Of a stretch of 58,664 bases of DNA, positions 8,728 to 16,859 are shown one piece after another. The translations under genes and the position numbers were made by a program. The stretch covers positions 1 to 58,664 of the forward strand of contig NZ_CAIUXT010000140.1 in the NCBI RefSeq assembly GCF_903903185.1, written 5' to 3'. The stretch is from an uncultured Rhodoblastus sp. (lineage in GTDB: Bacteria > Pseudomonadota > Alphaproteobacteria > Rhizobiales > Beijerinckiaceae). Position 1 is the first letter of the stretch. Each line of letters starts with the position of its first letter. The notes under the pieces were generated by a model. It saw only the letters and a program-made list of their open reading frames with translations, was not told the DNA's origin and did no database searches.

Positions 8728-9624
8728 ATGACCGAAACATCGACGGCAGCCAGCCAGATCACGCGTGGCGCCTCAGGGGCGTCCTACGTCGAATGGTCGG
8801 CGATCTTTGCGGGGGCGCTTCTGGCGTCCGCGATCATCGTGCTGATGACCGCCTTTGGCTCCGCCATCGGTCTATCGCTTGTCTCCCCATACCGCGGCCC
8901 GTCGCCCGCACTATTTTACCTAGCTCTGGCGCTCTGGGTGACCTGGATCACAGTCTCCAGTTTTGTCGCGGGTGGCTATGTCACGGGCCGCTTGCGCCGA
9001 CCCATCGATGGCGCGACGCCCCATGAGGTCGAGGTCAGGGATGGCGCCCATGGGCTTGTGGTCTGGGCCGCCACCGTCGTCATCGGCGCCTCGCTCGCGA
9101 CAATTTCGCTTTCATCCGCAGTCATCACCATGTCGCTTTCCTCCGGGATCAGAGGCGGCGCCGACCAGGCAAAATCCGGAGCGCCAACCCTTTCGTCGAG
9201 CCTCGCGCCGGGTGCCGATCCCATGGGTTATGAGTCTGACGCCCTGTTGCGAAACGATGGAGTCCCGATGGGCGGCGGCCTGGAAACCTCTCGCCAGGAA
9301 GTCGCGCGAATATTGGCGAGGGGCGCCGGCAATGGCTTCCTGAGCGACGATGATCGCGTCTATCTGACGCGCATTGTTTCGGCGCGCCCCGGACTCAAGC
9401 AGGCTGACGCCGAAAAGCGCGTTGCCGCAATTTCCGAACAGATCAAGACGTCGGCTGAAAAGGAGCGCGCGGCGACTGAAACCGTGCGCAAAGCCGGGAT
9501 CCTTCTAGCATTCCTGACGGCAGCCTCGATGGTTCTTGGAGCGACGGCCGCTTGGTGGGGAGCCGGCGTCGGGGGTCGCCACCGCGACGACAATTTTGAC
9601 GCCAGCCATCTGACGCGCTGGTGA
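8728..9624 (+). CDS. Multi-pass membrane protein (annotated in relatives as PhnA-like)
   Basis: A 298-residue protein. After a Ser/Thr/Ala-rich N-terminus it has four predicted helices: about 20-45, 55-78 (ending GGYVTGRLRRPIDG), 108-132, and a final helix at about 255-275 (AGILLAFLTAASMVLGATAAWWGAG). Between helices 3 and 4 lies a ~115-residue soluble part (RLILAR-type helices, charged). The GGYVAGR-like motif with a following HGL helix is typical of a family in Rhizobiales commonly labelled PhnA-like; its function is unknown and the label should not be taken as phosphonate metabolism. ATG start with AAGGACAAGG upstream. Confidence 0.7.
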   Translation: MTETSTAASQITRGASGASYVEWSAIFAGALLASAIIVLMTAFGSAIGLSLVSPYRGPSPALFYLALALWVTWITVSSFVAGGYVTGRLRRPIDGATPHEVEVRDGAHGLVVWAATVVIGASLATISLSSAVITMSLSSGIRGGADQAKSGAPTLSSSLAPGADPMGYESDALLRNDGVPMGGGLETSRQEVARILARGAGNGFLSDDDRVYLTRIVSARPGLKQADAEKRVAAISEQIKTSAEKERAATETVRKAGILLAFLTAASMVLGATAAWWGAGVGGRHRDDNFDASHLTRW

Positions 9625-9673
9625 AACCCCTCCAAAGCGGAGTCAAGTCATGTGACGTTCCATTTTGCTCTGG

Positions 9674-9727
9674 ATGCTCGGCGTTCCCATACCGATCATC
9701 ATCCTTCTGGCCCTGATCCGTCACTGA
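9674..9727 (+). CDS. Possible 17-residue membrane peptide (start disrupted?)
   Basis: The frame RSILLWMLGVPIPIIILLAL ending IRH and TGA at 9725-9727 looks like a known type of tiny membrane protein. However, the ATG at 9650 is followed at once by TGA, so translation would have to begin at the ATG at 9674 or a TTG just before it. Either the gene is damaged by a 3-base insertion or the start is internal. Confidence 0.3.
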   Translation: MLGVPIPIIILLALIRH

Positions 9728-9773
9728 GCAAGCGTTTTGCGAGTTGCCGGCTAGAACTAACAGGAGAACCTCC

Positions 9774-9965
9774 ATGCCTCTCATTAATGTGGTCATCGGC
9801 TTGATCGTGGTTGGCGTGCTGCTGTCACTTGTGAACAACTACATCCCCATGGACAGCAAAATCAAAAGCATCCTGAACGCTGTTGTGGTCATCTGTGTCG
9901 TGCTTTGGCTGCTGCAGGCTTTCGGAGTGCTGGGATCGCTCAGCAGTTTTCGTGTTGGAAAATGA
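9774..9965 (+). CDS. Thivi_2564-type small membrane protein
   Basis: A 63-residue protein (MPLINVVIGLIVVGVLLSLV...) with two membrane helices separated by NNYIPMDSKIKSI. The pattern INxxIxLIVVGVLLWLVNxYIPMxxxIKxILNxVVVIxVVxWLL is characteristic of a small family found in many Proteobacteria; function unknown. AGGAGAACCTCC immediately precedes the ATG at 9774. Same strand as, and probably part of the same small-protein cluster as, the genes from 8238 onward. Confidence 0.75.
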   Translation: MPLINVVIGLIVVGVLLSLVNNYIPMDSKIKSILNAVVVICVVLWLLQAFGVLGSLSSFRVGK

Positions 9966-10181
9966 AGCGCCTAAAAGATAGTCGGGGCAGGCGTATTGTC
10001 GCCCGTGACAACGGTTTTACTCAGACCTTAGCAACGTTTAGGACAATCGGCCAGGCGACCGATTCACAATCTCTGAGTACTCTCCGAACCTGTCTTGGGA
10101 GTCGGCGCGTCTGATAATTGTGCATTTGTTGCAAGTCTGCTGAACCAATTCAGGTTCACAACAAGCAAACGGAGTTTACCG

Positions 10182-10487
10182 ATGAAAAACTGGTTAACAA
10201 TAGCCGCTGGCCTTCTTGGCCTTTCTGTCGTTCTTTCAATGCCTCTCGCCGCACAGGCTCAGGGCGTTATCCAGGGTGGCGAGCGAGGCGCGGCAGAAGG
10301 CGGCCGCGCCGCGGGTCCGGTTGGCGCAGCGGTTGGCGGCGTGGTTGGGGGAGTGACCGGTGGAGTTGTCGGCGGCGTCAAAGGCGTGGTCGGGGCTCCT
10401 GAGAGCCGTCATTATCACCACCGTCACCGCTACTACCACCGCCACCACCATCATCATCATCATCACCGCCACTACCAGCATAATTGA
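10182..10487 (+). CDS. Exported Gly-zipper and His-rich protein
   Basis: A 101-residue protein from the ATG at 10182. Signal peptide about residues 1-26 (ending AQAQG), then a Gly/Val repeat region (GAAVGGVVGGVTGGVVGG) and a C-terminus made almost only of His, Tyr and Arg. Glycine zippers favour membrane insertion and the His tract could bind metals; neither is shown. An upstream in-frame ATG at 10095 would hide the signal peptide. Confidence 0.6.
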   Translation: MKNWLTIAAGLLGLSVVLSMPLAAQAQGVIQGGERGAAEGGRAAGPVGAAVGGVVGGVTGGVVGGVKGVVGAPESRHYHHRHRYYHRHHHHHHHHRHYQHN

Positions 10488-10509
10488 CAGCAAGGGGCGG
10501 CGCCGCAGA

Positions 10510-10870
10510 TTTCGGTCGGCGACGAGCTAACGTATGCGCGGAAAAGACTGGCGCGGCGGATGGGACGCAACTCGACGCAACTCGGCCTTCGACCAAGCAG
10601 GCAATGTCGCTATCGCCCTGGCGGCGGCTGCTGTCGGCTATTTCTTTTCCCAACGCGCCGTGTTTCTGCTGGCGCCAGTCTTCGCCGTGCTGAGTGCGGT
10701 GGCGGTTCTTTCCATTCCCGCCGCAGCGATCGACAACGACAGCGCCAGAGACTGGGACCGGCCTCCGGCGCAGCCTCCGACCCCGCCATCGCCGCCGATT
10801 ACGCCATCCTGCTCAAAACCCGACCGCTGGTCATCTTTGGCTGGGCTGCGTCCACTTGGGGCAGTTCGCT
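10510..10870 (+). pseudogene. MFS transporter fragment, frameshifted
   Basis: From about 10534 one frame encodes a segment typical of the middle of major facilitator transporters (FDQAGNVAIALAAAAVGYFF, SQRAVFLLAPVFAVLSAVAV, LSIPAAAIDNDSARD). Around 10755-10770 the homologous reading moves to another frame (DYAILLKTRPLVIFG), and it degenerates after about 10840. Both ends of the gene are missing. It lies directly beside the IS91-like element and is probably debris of an ancient insertion or rearrangement. Confidence 0.65.
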
Positions 10871-10956
10871 GACCAGAGGTCTTGACCGGAAGTTCCGCTT
10901 TCCGACGAAATTACGGGTTCATCCAACCAAATTTGGATTTCCGGTTATGTGAAGGG

Positions 10957-11013
10957 TTTCGGACGCCGGCCCCATCACGACGGAAGGGGCTGCGGCGGGG
11001 CCGGCGTCCGAAA
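10957..11013. repeat. Perfect 17-bp inverted repeat near the IS91-like element
   Basis: Arms 10957-10973 (TTTCGGACGCCGGCCCC) and 10997-11013 with a 23-nt loop. It lies downstream of the 3' end of the IS91-type transposase (transcribed leftward). IS91-family elements carry a hairpin near the origin end next to the transposase 3' end, so this may be that terminus. A transcription terminator is the alternative. Confidence 0.45.
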
Positions 11014-11302
11014 GCCTCCATGGGAGGAAACCGCGGGACGGTGAGCCTCGATGTTTTAGTCTGCGATTTATGGGGATTTGTAGAACGGCGTCACCGTTTT
11101 GAACGCGCCGCCGATGCCGGGAAGGGCTCGATGAGATGCTCGTGGCGCGTCCTGACGGCGGAGAAAGGCGCTTTTGACGGAGTGGGGATCAGCGATGTCG
11201 GTCGTTTTTGGCGCCTGGGGTGTTGATGCGACGAGGCTGTATTGGCCGCGCCTGTGGGCGTTGCCTCAAAGTCGGCGGAATGGGCGCAGGCTTTGGTTTT
11301 GG

Positions 11303-11926
11303 TCATGACGTGTCGAGTCCCGCGCAATCGGCTTTGAAGCGGCGTGGCGGCGAGTTGCGTGCGAAAGTCTCGATGACGCGCATGCGTCCCGCGCAGCAAG
11401 GGCAGGCTTTGGCCGGCGCGGACGTCTCCGGGTGTTCTGTCGGTTGCGGCGCTTTGCTCGTCGCGCAGCTGTCGCCGAGCGGCTTTTCGGCGCCCTCGGC
11501 GGCGGCGATGAGTTCGCGCAGGCGGGCGATGTTGGCGGCGCGTTTCTGGCTGGCGAACAGCCCGTAGTGGCGAATGCGATGGAAGCCGCTGGGCAGGACG
11601 TGGATGAGAAAGCGGCGGATGAACTCTTCCGCCGGCAGCGTCATCGATTTGATCCAGCTTTTGCCCGGCGCCTTGCCACGGGCGCGATAATCCTTCCAGC
11701 GAAAGGTCACCTTCCCCCCGTCGAAGCCGAGGAGACGGCTGTTGGAGATCGCCACACGATGGGTGTAGCGCGAGAGATAGGCGAGCACGGCTTGCGGCCC
11801 GGCGAAGGGACGCTTGGTATATTCGGGCAACGACGCCGAACTTTCCTTTCTGGGGGCTTTCTTGCCCTTGCCGCAGGTGTTCACGGACGTCAGCTTCCGG
11901 CCGAAATCGCCAATTTGCTGGGCCAA
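11303..11926 (-). mobile_element. IS91-family transposase, 5'-truncated
   Basis: A 207-residue frame with the conserved C-terminal half of IS91-type Y2/HUH transposases: KRPFAGPQAVLAYLSRYTHR, the tyrosine-containing VAISNSRLL segment, FRWKDYR, EFIRRFLIHVLPSGFHRIRH and YGLFA. A Cys pair near the end (CPCCAGRM) fits the C-terminal zinc-like region. The N-terminal zinc ribbon and the HUH histidines are absent, and residues 1-34 are unrelated, so the element is probably inactive. IS91 elements move by rolling-circle-like transposition and can mobilise flanking DNA, relevant to the broken MFS gene alongside. Confidence 0.75.
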
Positions 11927-12036
11927 TGCCGTATTCCCGCTTTTGGCGCGGAGCCGTCGTTGCCGGTCGCCCGCGAATGCCCGCTAAATGCACATGGTCG
12001 GATCCTTCGAAAAAAAGACTTGTCGCAGCACGAGCT

Positions 12037-12270
12037 TCACACCGGGCGGTTTTCGAAGAGAACAACTATCCCAACGCCTAGCGCCTTTGCGAGGGCGTCG
12101 ATATTATCGATGCTGATGTTGCGCTTTCCGGCTTCGACCTCGGAAAGGTAGGACTGATTAAGCCCTGTCGAATGAGAAAGCTGTTCCTGAGTCACGCCGC
12201 GTTCCCGCCGAAGTCGGCGTAGGTTGCGGGCGAAAACCTCTCGAGCTGATTCTTGTTTGGGCTGCGACAT
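12037..12270 (-). CDS. XRE-family transcriptional regulator
   Basis: A 77-residue protein that is essentially one helix-turn-helix of the Cro/C1 type: ARNLRRLRRERGVTQEQLSH, then STGLNQSYLSEVEAGKRNIS, then IDNIDALAKALGV. It is probably a repressor of itself and of the divergent exonuclease operon starting at 12377. The shared region contains an AT-rich near-palindrome. The ATG at 12270 fits the family. Confidence 0.9.
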   Translation of the reverse strand: MSQPKQESAREVFARNLRRLRRERGVTQEQLSHSTGLNQSYLSEVEAGKRNISIDNIDALAKALGVGIVVLFENRPV

Positions 12271-12305
12271 GATCCTGCGATGGAGACGCGGATCCTCTGG
12301 ACATT

Positions 12306-12326
12306 CTATATACTTTAAGTGATAAT
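12306..12326. promoter_or_regulatory. Candidate operator/promoter between XRE gene and exonuclease operon
   Basis: The stretch TATATACTTTAAGTGATAAT, centred on ACTTTAAGT (an ACTT/AAGT inverted repeat), is AT-rich in a GC-rich setting and lies between the two divergent units, where an XRE operator would be expected. Confidence 0.4.
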
Positions 12327-12376
12327 CCGCAATCAGCCATGGTGCGGAGCCCTACTGCGAAAGGGATGCCGCCCGG

Positions 12377-12520
12377 ATGTATGCCAACGAAAATAAGGTT
12401 TCGCATATCGCCCGCGCGCGCCGTTCACAAGCTAAAGGCCGAAATCGATGCAGTCGCGACCTTTTGGAATTGGCCATTGATTCCGTTCTTAACGGCCTCG
12501 AACACGGCGTCTACAAGTGA
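12377..12520 (+). CDS. Small 47-residue protein, first gene of exonuclease operon
   Basis: ATG at 12377 to TGA at 12518-12520 encodes MYANENKVSHIARARRSQAK and a tail LLELAIDSVLNGLEHGVYK. Its stop overlaps the GTG start of the exonuclease gene by the GTGA arrangement, the same kind of overlap that joins all later genes of the operon. This is the main argument that it is translated. The N-terminus is basic, the C-terminus acidic-amphipathic. No family recognised. Confidence 0.45.
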   Translation: MYANENKVSHIARARRSQAKGRNRCSRDLLELAIDSVLNGLEHGVYK

Positions 12521-13050
12521 ATTTACGACTGGCGACAATCGATTTTGAGGCGTCGTCGTTCATCGGCTGGCCGATAGAGGTCGGCTGGATGCGCGAAGGC
12601 GACACCGCGCCAAAATCGATGCTGATTAAGCCGCATTCGTCCTGGTCGATGGATGAATGGGACGAAAAGGCTGAAGCCATCCACGGCATAACGAGCGAGA
12701 CCCTGGAGAGCGACGGCGCCGACGTGCTTGACGTTTACGACGCGCTTCTTGCCGAGCTTTCGGGCTACGTCGTCGTCTCCGATGCGAACGGATTTGATCA
12801 ACGCTGGCTGCAACGACTCTGCGACGCAGCTGGGTGGCCAACGCCTTTTGATATCGATAGCCCATCGATTGTGCTGCCGGATATCGCCGCGCGGGCGGGT
12901 ATTGGCGTTCATGTCGCCGTCGCGCGGTATATTGCGGCGACGCACTCGGACGACGTTCTGATCGAGCACCGCGCCGGGGCAGACGCGGCGAGACTAATGA
13001 GGACGCTGGTCAACAGCGTGCCGAAGCACATGAGGCATGATCGCAAATGA
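12517..13050 (+). CDS. DEDD-type 3'-5' exonuclease
   Basis: A 177-residue protein starting with GTG at 12517. It shows the DnaQ-like exonuclease motifs: ExoI TIDFEASS (Asp-Glu), the AIHGITSE segment, ExoII DANGFDQRWLQRL (Asp) and ExoIII HRAGADAARL (His and Asp). Such small stand-alone enzymes trim single-stranded DNA or RNA. The gene is coupled on both sides by 4-base overlaps to small genes of unknown function, so it may act in a complex or system with them rather than in replication proofreading. The divergent XRE gene probably controls it. Confidence 0.8.
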   Translation: MNLRLATIDFEASSFIGWPIEVGWMREGDTAPKSMLIKPHSSWSMDEWDEKAEAIHGITSETLESDGADVLDVYDALLAELSGYVVVSDANGFDQRWLQRLCDAAGWPTPFDIDSPSIVLPDIAARAGIGVHVAVARYIAATHSDDVLIEHRAGADAARLMRTLVNSVPKHMRHDRK

Positions 13051-13259
13051 CCGTTGCCGAACTGATCGAAAAGCTCAAGGCCGAAAACCCATCCGCGCGC
13101 GTCGTCGTTCGCGGCTATGAGGATGGTTTCGACGATATTGACGGAATTGAGCGGATTGCCATCGTGCCGAATGACGAGGCGAAAGAATGGGAAGGCGCCT
13201 TTGAAGTGTCGGTCGGTTGCGGCGAGGCGTCTGTCTTCCTGGTGTCGCGCCGCCCATGA
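13047..13259 (+). CDS. Small hypothetical protein of exonuclease operon
   Basis: A 70-residue acidic protein (MTVAELIEKLKAENPSARVV...) overlapping its upstream and downstream neighbours by ATGA. It resembles the short proteins of phage and plasmid origin that begin with TVxELIxxLKxxxPxAxVVV and continue with GYEDGFDDI. That family's role is unknown. No membrane segment. Confidence 0.65.
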   Translation: MTVAELIEKLKAENPSARVVVRGYEDGFDDIDGIERIAIVPNDEAKEWEGAFEVSVGCGEASVFLVSRRP

Positions 13260-13570
13260 AAATCTTTTGCCTTTCCAACGAAGCGGATGCAGGAACCATG
13301 ACGTCGCCCCACACCAAAAACTATCGGCGTGATCGGGCCATTAGGCGCCGAATCGGACCTCTTCCAATCACCGGCGACAAGGCCTTGGAAAAATGGTTGC
13401 GGCAGGAAGTCGCTCCGGCGGCTGACGCCATCAAGGCGGATCCATCGCGCGGTCGATCGGTTGCGGACGTGTGCGCCTCTCTAAGCGCCGACCTCGCCCG
13501 ATGCGCCGGCCCAAACCGCCGCGCCATGATGAAGGACGAAATCGACGCCATGTGGGGACATGACTCATGA
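13256..13570 (+). CDS. Possible antitoxin-like protein
   Basis: About 104 residues if it starts at the ATG at 13256 (ATGA overlap with the preceding stop); an ATG at 13298 is an alternative. The segment KWLRQEVAPAADAIKADPSRGRSVADVCASL resembles the C-terminal part of ParD/RelB-like antitoxins (WLRxEVxxAxDxxKADPxxxxSxxxVRxxL). No partner toxin of RelE/ParE type is visible next to it, so the antitoxin reading is only suggestive. Confidence 0.5.
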   Translation: MKIFCLSNEADAGTMTSPHTKNYRRDRAIRRRIGPLPITGDKALEKWLRQEVAPAADAIKADPSRGRSVADVCASLSADLARCAGPNRRAMMKDEIDAMWGHDS

Positions 13571-13851
13571 CCTCGAAACGCCGTCGACGCCGCATGCACG
13601 GGAAATTACGCGCCGCAATCCTCGTGGGGCTCCGAAGCGGCAAGTCTGAGCCGCTCGATATGGCCGAGTTCAAAGCGGCGGCCAGGGCGCGCCATCTTCA
13701 CGGTGACAGAAAGCCGCTAACCGGCGTTCTATCCAAATTCGCTGCATTCTCACCTGATCTTGCGGACGCGATCGAGGCGAGCCGTGTCGGGAGCGACTCC
13801 ACCACGGCGGATGAGTTCCGCGAATGGATCGATGAAGGGCGCCGCTTATAA
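13567..13851 (+). CDS. Hypothetical protein, last gene of exonuclease operon
   Basis: A 94-residue, very basic N-terminus (MTSKRRRRRMHGKL) followed by LRAAILVGLRSGKSEPLDMA, a phrase similar to the dimerisation tail of ParD-like antitoxins, and an acidic C-terminus. Overlaps the previous gene by ATGA. It could be an antitoxin-like or adaptor component; function unknown. Confidence 0.5.
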   Translation: MTSKRRRRRMHGKLRAAILVGLRSGKSEPLDMAEFKAAARARHLHGDRKPLTGVLSKFAAFSPDLADAIEASRVGSDSTTADEFREWIDEGRRL

Positions 13852-14030
13852 CCGTCGTCGAGTTCTTCGAATTTCCGCGAACCGCCGAAGGCAAGTTTGA
13901 GCATATCGACGGCCGCCACTCGTAGCCCATGCAAAGATAAGGTGCATGAATTTGGTTATTGCGAGCCAATCCGACGGCGGCTTTCCGCCGACCCCGCGCG
14001 ACCGTCATCCTGTTCGGCAATGACCGGAAA

Positions 14031-14119
14031 TGGCGCATTGCTGCCGCCAATGAGGTGTCTCGTCGTATCTATATATAGTGGGTCTTTGTCTTTGCCGGGT
14101 AGCGACGGATCAAACCACC
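14031..14119. repeat. Diverged ~90-bp repeat, copy A
   Basis: Aligns with copy B at 16865-16957 at roughly 75-80 percent by eye: both start TGGCGCAnTGnTGCCGCC, share GTCTCGTCG, TCTATAnATAGTGGGT and GACGGATCAAACCACC. Copy A overlaps the last bases of the helicase gene (its stop is at 14110). In the minus direction both can be read as a short peptide (WFDPSL...PLyI.aTRrL), so the repeat may be a decayed coding element. Confidence 0.6.
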
Positions 14120-16335
14120 CGCAGACTGCTTTCATTCGATTCCGGCAAGCCTCGCTCGCCCACCAGCCACTCCCGAAGCTTCGTCCACCGCCGCCTCGCC
14201 CCATGGCTGCGGACGGCGATCGCTAGCGCCTTGCGCTGCCCGACGATGACGACGAGGCGCTTTCCGCGGGTGACCGCCGTATAGACCAGGTTCCGTGCGA
14301 GCATGGTATAGTGTTGTTTCGCCAACGTGATCACCACTGCGGGATATTCCGAGCCCTGCGACTTGTGGATTGTCGTCGCGTAGGCGGGGACGAGCGCGTC
14401 GAGTTCGCCGAACGGATATTCGACCTCGCGCCCGTCGAAATCGGCGATCAGAACTCCGTCAGTCTGGTCGATACGCCTGACCCGGCCGAGATCGCCGTTG
14501 AACACCTCGCGGTCGTAGTCGTTTTCGGTCTGCATCACCTTATCGCCGGGAGCAAAGGCCGAACCGAAGCGCTCGATTTTCTCGCCGATGTTTGGATTGA
14601 GGGCGTTCTGGAGGTCGATGTTGAGCGCCCGCGCGCCAAGGGCTCCCCTTTGCATCGGGCAGAGCACCTGAATGTCGCTGACCGGATCGAGGCCGAAACG
14701 CCGAGGGATTCTTTCCTTGACGATTTGGACCACCTTGGCCGCGCCATCCTCGGGATCGGCCGCCTCAACGAAGAAAAAGTCGGTATCCGCGCCCGGCTTG
14801 GTCCACTCGGGCATTTCTCCCCGGTTGATGCGATGGGCATTGACGACGATCCGGCTTTCGGCGGCCTGCCGGAAGACCTCGGTCAGGCGCGAAACGGGGA
14901 TGGAGCCGGAATTGATGACGTCGGCAAGAACCTGGCCGGGGCCGACGGATGGAAGCTGGTCGATGTCGCCGACCAACAGTAACGCCGCCTTGGGGGGAAT
15001 GGCCTTCACCAGGGCGAACATCAGCGAGGTGTCGAGCATGCTGGTCTCGTCGATGACGAGGAGATCGCATTCAAGCCGGTATTCGGCGTTGCGTTTGAAG
15101 CCTCCGTTTTTCGGGTCGGTCTCAAGCAGTCGGTGGATGGTCTTGGCTTCGATGCCGGTTTGCTCGGCCATGCGCTTGGCGGCGCGGCCCGTGGGCGCCG
15201 CGAGGAGGATTTTCACTCCCTTGGCCGCGACGATGCGCAGGATGGCGTCGAGCAGGGTCGTCTTGCCGACGCCGGGGCCGCCGGTGACGACCGCAACCTT
15301 CGACCGCAGGACCATGGCGACAGCAGCGCGCTGCGACGCCGCCAGCGTCTTGCCTGTCTTCTTCTCGACCCATGGAATGGCCTTTTCGGCGTCGATCGCC
15401 GGCCATGGCGGCGCCCCCTGCCCCAACGCAAGCAGACGTTCGGAGATGCCGCGCTCGGCGAGATAAAGCCCTCGCAGGAAGACGCAAGGTCGCCCCTCGA
15501 TCATATCCGCCACGACCTCGCAGCCAGCAATCTCATGAGAAAGGGCCGCGCCGACGATGCGGGCATCAACTTCGAGCAGGGTCGTTGCAAGCTTGACAAG
15601 GTCCTCCTCAGGCAGAGCGCAATGGCCCTCGTCGGTTGCTTCCTGCAACGCGAAGGAGATGCCGGCCCGCACCCTCTGGGGCGCCTCGCGAGTCATGCCG
15701 AGTTTCATGGCGATGGCGTCCGCCGTCCGAAACCCGATGCCGCGGATGTCGCGCGCGAGCCGGTAGGGATCCTCGGTCATCACCTGGATCGCGTCATGTC
15801 CGTAGGTTTTGAAGATGCGGACAGCGCGTGACGTGCCGACGCCATTCGAGTGCAGGAAGAGCATAATGTCGCGGACGGCCTTTTGCTCGGCCCAGCCCGC
15901 AGCGATTTTTCCGGCGCGGAATTCGCCGATACCGGAGACATCCCTGAGCTTCTCCGGGTTGGCTTCGATGATTTCGAACGTCGCCGCGCCGAATACGGCG
16001 ACGATCCGCTCCGCGAGCTTCGGGCCGATGCCTCGAACCATCCCCGAGCCGAGGTATTTTTCGATACCCTCGGGCGTTGTCGGCGGCGTGGTCTTGAGGA
16101 AATCCGCCTTGAACTGAAGACCGTGGGTTCGGTCCGTGATCCAGACGCCTACCGCGTGAATGAATTCCCCCGCCGAGATCGACGCCGCGTGGCCGACGAC
16201 TGGCACAAGGTCGCGCTTGCCCCGAGCTTTCACCTTCAGGACGGCGAAACCGCTGTCTTCGTTATGGAACGTCACCCGCTCGACCGAGCCGACGAGCGTG
16301 TCTCGGGGCAGCGGCGCGCCGGAGGATGGCTTCAC
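14110..16335 (-). CDS. recD2: RecD2-like SF1B DNA helicase
   Basis: A 741-residue protein with the RecD2 layout. It has an N-terminal OB-type region (VGSVERVTFHNEDSGFAVLK), a helix-hairpin-helix region about residues 100-200 (GSGMVRGIGPKLAERIVAVFG, IGEFRAGKIAAGW), and then the motor with Walker A GGPGVGKTTLLDA near residue 353, Walker B VIDETSMLD, LVGDIDQLPSVGPG, and the late motif YATTIHKSQGSEYPAVV. RecD2 enzymes unwind DNA 5' to 3' independently of RecBC. On plasmids similar helicases accompany or are fused to relaxases; here there is no relaxase domain. The gene runs opposite to gapR, with 191 bases between the two starts. Confidence 0.92.
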   Translation of the reverse strand: MKPSSGAPLPRDTLVGSVERVTFHNEDSGFAVLKVKARGKRDLVPVVGHAASISAGEFIHAVGVWITDRTHGLQFKADFLKTTPPTTPEGIEKYLGSGMVRGIGPKLAERIVAVFGAATFEIIEANPEKLRDVSGIGEFRAGKIAAGWAEQKAVRDIMLFLHSNGVGTSRAVRIFKTYGHDAIQVMTEDPYRLARDIRGIGFRTADAIAMKLGMTREAPQRVRAGISFALQEATDEGHCALPEEDLVKLATTLLEVDARIVGAALSHEIAGCEVVADMIEGRPCVFLRGLYLAERGISERLLALGQGAPPWPAIDAEKAIPWVEKKTGKTLAASQRAAVAMVLRSKVAVVTGGPGVGKTTLLDAILRIVAAKGVKILLAAPTGRAAKRMAEQTGIEAKTIHRLLETDPKNGGFKRNAEYRLECDLLVIDETSMLDTSLMFALVKAIPPKAALLLVGDIDQLPSVGPGQVLADVINSGSIPVSRLTEVFRQAAESRIVVNAHRINRGEMPEWTKPGADTDFFFVEAADPEDGAAKVVQIVKERIPRRFGLDPVSDIQVLCPMQRGALGARALNIDLQNALNPNIGEKIERFGSAFAPGDKVMQTENDYDREVFNGDLGRVRRIDQTDGVLIADFDGREVEYPFGELDALVPAYATTIHKSQGSEYPAVVITLAKQHYTMLARNLVYTAVTRGKRLVVIVGQRKALAIAVRSHGARRRWTKLREWLVGERGLPESNESSLRVV

Positions 16336-16526
16336 AGGAATTGACCGAAATCGGGTTGATCAGCGGACAATGTACCACGAGCTTCCGAAGGGCAACCTTT
16401 CCGAAGGCGTCAACGAGGCCAAAGCGTGCAGGACTCGGAATTCTCCGCAGCTTCGGCGATGGGGTTAACATCCTGGTGACCTTTTCGGCCCTAGCCTCCG
16501 ATTGCGCCAACAAAGGGAGGCCGTGT

Positions 16527-16796
16527 ATGACAGACACTGTGGGTATTGCAGGTGACCGGATTCGCTCAATCGTCGAGCGCATCGAGCACATTGAGGAAGA
16601 AATCAAGGCCCTGAACGAGGACAAGAAGGAAGTTTTCCAGGAAGCCAAGGGCGAAGGCTTCGACCTTAAAGTTATCAAGGAAATCATCCGCCTGCGTAAG
16701 CAGGACAAGGACGAACGAGATGAGCATGAGTCGCTGCTCGATCTATATCTCAGCGCTATGGCTTCTGCTGAGACCGAACGATCAAAAGCCGCATAG
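16527..16796 (+). CDS. gapR: GapR family (DUF2312) nucleoid-associated protein
   Basis: An 89-residue protein from the ATG at 16527. The sequence matches the family closely: DRIRSIVERIEHIEEEIKAL, NEDKKEVFQEAKGEGFDLKV, and IKEIIRLRKQDKDERDE. GapR is an alphaproteobacterial protein that clamps overtwisted AT-rich DNA and helps topoisomerases ahead of replication and transcription. Plasmid-borne copies are common in the class. A longer in-frame reading from 16326 is not conserved. A strong hairpin follows the stop. Confidence 0.93.
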   Translation: MTDTVGIAGDRIRSIVERIEHIEEEIKALNEDKKEVFQEAKGEGFDLKVIKEIIRLRKQDKDERDEHESLLDLYLSAMASAETERSKAA

Positions 16797-16807
16797 AATT
16801 TTAGGCC

Positions 16808-16841
16808 GCCGATCAGCGCGAAGGCGCCGGCGCTGATCGGC
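16808..16841 (+). terminator. Perfect 12-bp hairpin after gapR
   Basis: Arms 16808-16819 (GCCGATCAGCGC) and 16830-16841 with a 10-nt loop, 12 bases after the gapR stop. There is no U-run, so termination efficiency is uncertain; it may serve as an RNA 3'-end stabiliser. Confidence 0.5.
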
Positions 16842-16859
16842 GTCCAAACCAAGTATCGG

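Noticed and set aside
11091..12065. 324-residue open frame covering the IS91-like region
   Set aside because: It is in a different frame from the conserved transposase motifs and has an Arg/His-rich shadow composition.
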